A stretch of DNA of 50,815 nt from JACGMN01 sp964522635 (GTDB lineage Archaea > Halobacteriota > Syntropharchaeia > Alkanophagales > Methanospirareceae): contig CAZFWT010000004.1 of assembly GCA_964522635.1 (NCBI GenBank), forward strand, positions 1-50,815, written 5' to 3'. Made by a program: the position numbers and the translations under genes. The notes beneath the pieces are model-generated. The model was not told where the DNA came from. It saw only the letters and a program-made list of their open reading frames with translations, and did no database searches. Numbering within the stretch: the first letter of the stretch is position 1; each line of letters opens with the position of its first letter. Below, in pieces: positions 48,806 to 50,815 of this stretch.

Positions 48806-49702
48806 TCAGTTATACACGTGACGATAACGCTGTTCCGTTTCAACCTGGGGTTCAACATGAATGGTTGGCTCGACTTTCAGCTCCTTTCTAATAGCTTCTT
48901 CCACTGTAGTCACTAAGTCGTGCGCTTCTTTCAAATTCATTTCAGAGGGGAGTTTACAATGAAGCGTTAATTCGACATGGTCGCCGTATCGATGTACATG
49001 TACGTGATGAATGCAGGATGCAGACGGCGCAATGTTCTGTACCAGGTTTCGTATTTTCGCTTCAATTGTCGGATCGGGTTTTTCGCCAAATATCGAGCTC
49101 ACGGCACCTTTAAAAATCCCATACGTCGCGTACAGGATGAGTGCTGATACTGCTATGCCCATAACGCCGTCAATCCACCACAGATGTGCACCGGCTAAGG
49201 CGCCAATGACAATCAAGCCCGAAGCGATGGCATCACTGCGGTGGTGCCAGCCATCTGCTATGAGCGCCTGCGAGTCGATTTTTTTACCCGCCCACAGTGA
49301 AAACTGCGCGAGGCTTTCCTTTACAATAACGGAGATGCCAAACACGATTATAGCCCGTAGGGTAAAATTAGCTGCCTGATAGATCAGCAATCTCATGATC
49401 GATTCCTTTAAAAACGTAAAGCCGACAACGGCGAGCAGTGTGCCAATAATGATTGCCCCGATTGATTCCGCCCGGCCATGGCCAAACGGATGGTGCTCAT
49501 CTGCTGGTCGCGCCGCGATCCAGAAGCTCACCAGGATAATGAGTGAGGTGAACGTATCTGACATGGTATGCCATGCATCGGCGATCATAGCTACAGAACC
49601 GGATTTTATACCCGCCCAGTACTTAAGCCCGAAGAGGAGTACGTTAATGCCGATAGAAAGCAAACCTTCAGTATAGCCAAAACGCTGCGGTTTAAGGCGC
49701 AT
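48806..49702 (-). CDS. Cation diffusion facilitator (CDF) metal efflux transporter
   Basis: A 298-residue CDF family protein with six membrane helices and a C-terminal cytoplasmic domain. Metal-binding helices carry IADAWHTMSDTFTS (TM2) and IADGWHHRSDAIAS (TM5), each with HxxxD, the pattern associated with zinc-type transporters. The loop ADEHHPFGHGRAE is typical. The C-terminal half has CIHHVHVHRYGDHVELTLH and EEAIRKELKVEPTIHVEPQ, a His-rich metal-sensing domain. It lies alone between two decayed pyrD fragments, so it may have arrived with local rearrangement. Confidence 0.9.
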   Translation of the reverse strand: MRLKPQRFGYTEGLLSIGINVLLFGLKYWAGIKSGSVAMIADAWHTMSDTFTSLIILVSFWIAARPADEHHPFGHGRAESIGAIIIGTLLAVVGFTFLKESIMRLLIYQAANFTLRAIIVFGISVIVKESLAQFSLWAGKKIDSQALIADGWHHRSDAIASGLIVIGALAGAHLWWIDGVMGIAVSALILYATYGIFKGAVSSIFGEKPDPTIEAKIRNLVQNIAPSASCIHHVHVHRYGDHVELTLHCKLPSEMNLKEAHDLVTTVEEAIRKELKVEPTIHVEPQVETEQRYRHVYN

Positions 49703-49860
49703 CGAGTTCTACCTATCCTTCATCGGTATATTCTTCCTCATTAAGTAGTAAGCGCCTCATTTACCTGCCCTTTTCTCTCCCAACACCGTTTTCGATCGAA
49801 AATGGTACAAATGGCGTGACCACCCATCAGATGAATTCGATGCGCAACTATTCCTTTTGC

Positions 49861-50022
49861 GCGACGTGGTAGATTACGGAACGGTGCGCAGCACTTCCAG
49901 GTCGGGAGCGCGCTGGTAAGCGAAGGGCTTGGGTTTTTTTAGAGGCGAAAAAAGATTTGAAGGAGTATTCGGTTAACGGATACAAGAATCTAGGTGGCAT
50001 TGGTGGGGACAGCGCACAGTAA
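49861..50022 (+). pseudogene. Second degraded 3' fragment of pyrD
   Basis: Reading NGAQHFQVGSALVSEGLGFF, then a stop, then in another frame KKDLKEYSVNGYKNLGGIGG, this stretch matches the PyrD C-terminus (NGASLFQIGSALVGEG; ANGYQNISELVGDA) but carries an in-frame stop and a frameshift. It is more diverged than the copy at 48572 and resembles another PyrD homologue's ending, so it is an older remnant or from a different source. Bases 49703-49860 just upstream hold no gene that I can support. Confidence 0.7.
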
Positions 50023-50063
50023 ATCAGCGTAAATTAGGATTACGAACAATTCCCGGATTACCA

Positions 50064-50489
50064 TCACAGGTACCTTCGGACAAATTGATTTAAATCCATA
50101 ACATCGAAATCTACGAGCTTAGGGATGTCTTTAGCCTCGGTTAATAGAACATCGGCATACACCCTCGCGGTAGCCGCGATGATACAAGTGGGTAACTCCT
50201 TTATCTGCTCGTGCAACTCGCATACTACGGGCAAGGTATCAAGCGAAAAAATAGGTTTGAACTCGATTTTTGATGAAAGAATGCTCTTCATACCGGTATA
50301 AAACCGCTTTTTTGCTGTTTCATTACCCGCCATGTGCCTGCTCGCTTTGCCAAACAGCTCGAAGAGCGAAAGCTCGTTGAGAATGAATAGGTGGTTTGCT
50401 GAGAATAATTGCTCAAGCACCTCCCCGGGCACATCAATCTCAATGCCAACAGCGGGCAGTAAGTAGGTGGTATCCAGGAGCACTTTCAT
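50064..50489 (-). CDS. vapC: VapC toxin, PIN-domain ribonuclease
   Basis: A 141-residue PIN-domain protein. Active-site acids are in LLDTTYLLPAVGIEI (first Asp), NELSLFELFGKA (Glu), and ATARVYADVLLTEAKDIPKL (third and fourth acidic positions). The start ATG overlaps the vapB stop (ATGA), the standard VapBC coupling. Length is within the VapC range. Confidence 0.87.
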   Translation of the reverse strand: MKVLLDTTYLLPAVGIEIDVPGEVLEQLFSANHLFILNELSLFELFGKASRHMAGNETAKKRFYTGMKSILSSKIEFKPIFSLDTLPVVCELHEQIKELPTCIIAATARVYADVLLTEAKDIPKLVDFDVMDLNQFVRRYL

Positions 50490-50725
50490 CGTTCCACGAG
50501 TTTCTCCGCGAGCTCTTTTCGCTCCTGCTCGAACTCCTTCACTGTCGTTTTCGCGAATTTCGGCAGTTTTAGTGCGGTGAGCAGGTCGGGAACCGGCTCG
50601 ACGATTAGCTTGGAGTCATCAACCCGATAAATGACCTTGCCGCCGCTCTTCAAGCCGAGCATCTTCCGAATCTCTTTAGGTGGGAAGAGCTCCCCCTTCT
50701 TGCCCACGATGCCCTCAGCGATCAT
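50486..50725 (-). CDS. vapB: VapB antitoxin, AbrB/SpoVT type
   Basis: A 79-residue antitoxin. The N-terminal GKKGELFPPKEIRKMLGLKS is the swapped-hairpin AbrB DNA-binding domain, and the C-terminal LLTALKLPKFAKTTVKEFEQ then ERKELAEKLVER binds the toxin. It precedes and overlaps vapC. Its sequence closely matches the orphan copy at 47631-47915, especially over the C-terminal 60 residues, pointing to a duplication. The remaining bases to the window edge contain an A/T-rich promoter-like region (ATTAATATTT). Confidence 0.85.
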   Translation of the reverse strand: MIAEGIVGKKGELFPPKEIRKMLGLKSGGKVIYRVDDSKLIVEPVPDLLTALKLPKFAKTTVKEFEQERKELAEKLVER

Positions 50726-50815
50726 AGCAGCATCACCATGTAACTAATAAAGTATCGAGTATTAATATTTTTACCGGATTTAGGCCGCCTTGCCAGAATA
50801 TTTGAGCACCGTCCG

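Noticed and set aside
1..50815. CRISPR array, tRNA, rRNA or insertion sequence
   Set aside because: No regular 25-40 base repeats with spacers, no tRNA T-loop consensus in a cloverleaf context, and no transposase or terminal inverted repeats were seen by eye.

Overview
This window is archaeal and comes from an organism with a methyl-coenzyme M reductase (MCR) metabolism. It carries mcrB-mcrG-mcrA (mcrA cut by the left edge), a complete mtrEDCBAFGH operon for the sodium-pumping methyl-H4MPT:CoM methyltransferase, two component A2 (AtwA) ATPases, McrC, the McrA thioamidation YcaO, and methanogenesis marker proteins 7, 8, 14 and 17. Archaeal ribosomal proteins (uL30, uS5, uL18, eL19), GGGP synthase for ether lipids, TATA-type promoters, short or absent leaders and a PGF-CTERM surface anchor all agree. 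The mcr genes follow each other as B-G-A with no mcrD or mcrC between them. That order, with an intact mtr operon, points to the Syntropharchaeia/ANME-1 side of Halobacteriota (methane or alkane oxidisers, possibly methanogens). I infer this from gene content; no phylogeny was run.

Layout. 0-2.7 kb: mcrBGA operon on the minus strand with a strong promoter. 2.8-10.5 kb: a set with a molybdenum/tungsten-cofactor and sulfur flavour (class I methyltransferase, FdhD, SufS-type cysteine desulfurase, MoaE, a membrane metalloprotease, RidA, a diaminopimelate-decarboxylase-like enzyme, and a radical SAM protein fused to a MoaD-like tail ending in Gly-Gly). 10.6-13.8 kb: a surface-anchored rhodanese-like protein, a secreted thioredoxin/CcdA-like membrane protein interrupted by an assembly gap, and ycaO. 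13.8-20 kb: a DUF2284 metal-binding protein, a 50-residue zinc ribbon, and a hydantoinase/oxoprolinase operon (hyuA, N-formylglutamate amidohydrolase, methyltransferase, hyuB). 20.2-20.8 kb: two small plus-strand genes.

20.8-34.0 kb is the centre of the window. It is one co-directional minus-strand run of mtrEDCBAFGH, a terminator, two tandem U32-family proteins translationally coupled to a small cysteine-containing protein, two atwA genes, mcrC, an amidotransferase-like protein and a methyltransferase. Divergent from mtrE runs mmp14-mmp17-mmp7. The region therefore joins the methyl-transfer complex, the MCR activation machinery and several uncharacterised genes. The U32 pair is the most interesting: U32 proteins elsewhere perform oxygen-independent hydroxylations, and hydroxylated tryptophan is known in some MCRs.

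37.3-45.4 kb is housekeeping: GGGP synthase, a four-gene piece of the ribosomal spc operon, a LarA-like nickel enzyme, mmp8, an unknown protein, KsgA/Dim1 and a DUF63 membrane protein. 45.5-50.8 kb holds a PyrK-PyrD fusion followed by an unstable tail: a DUF2283 protein, an orphan VapB, a HicBA pair, a cation-efflux transporter, a VapBC pair, and two decayed copies of the pyrD 3' end, one sharing 89 identical bases with the parent gene. I see no tRNA, rRNA, CRISPR array or insertion sequence.
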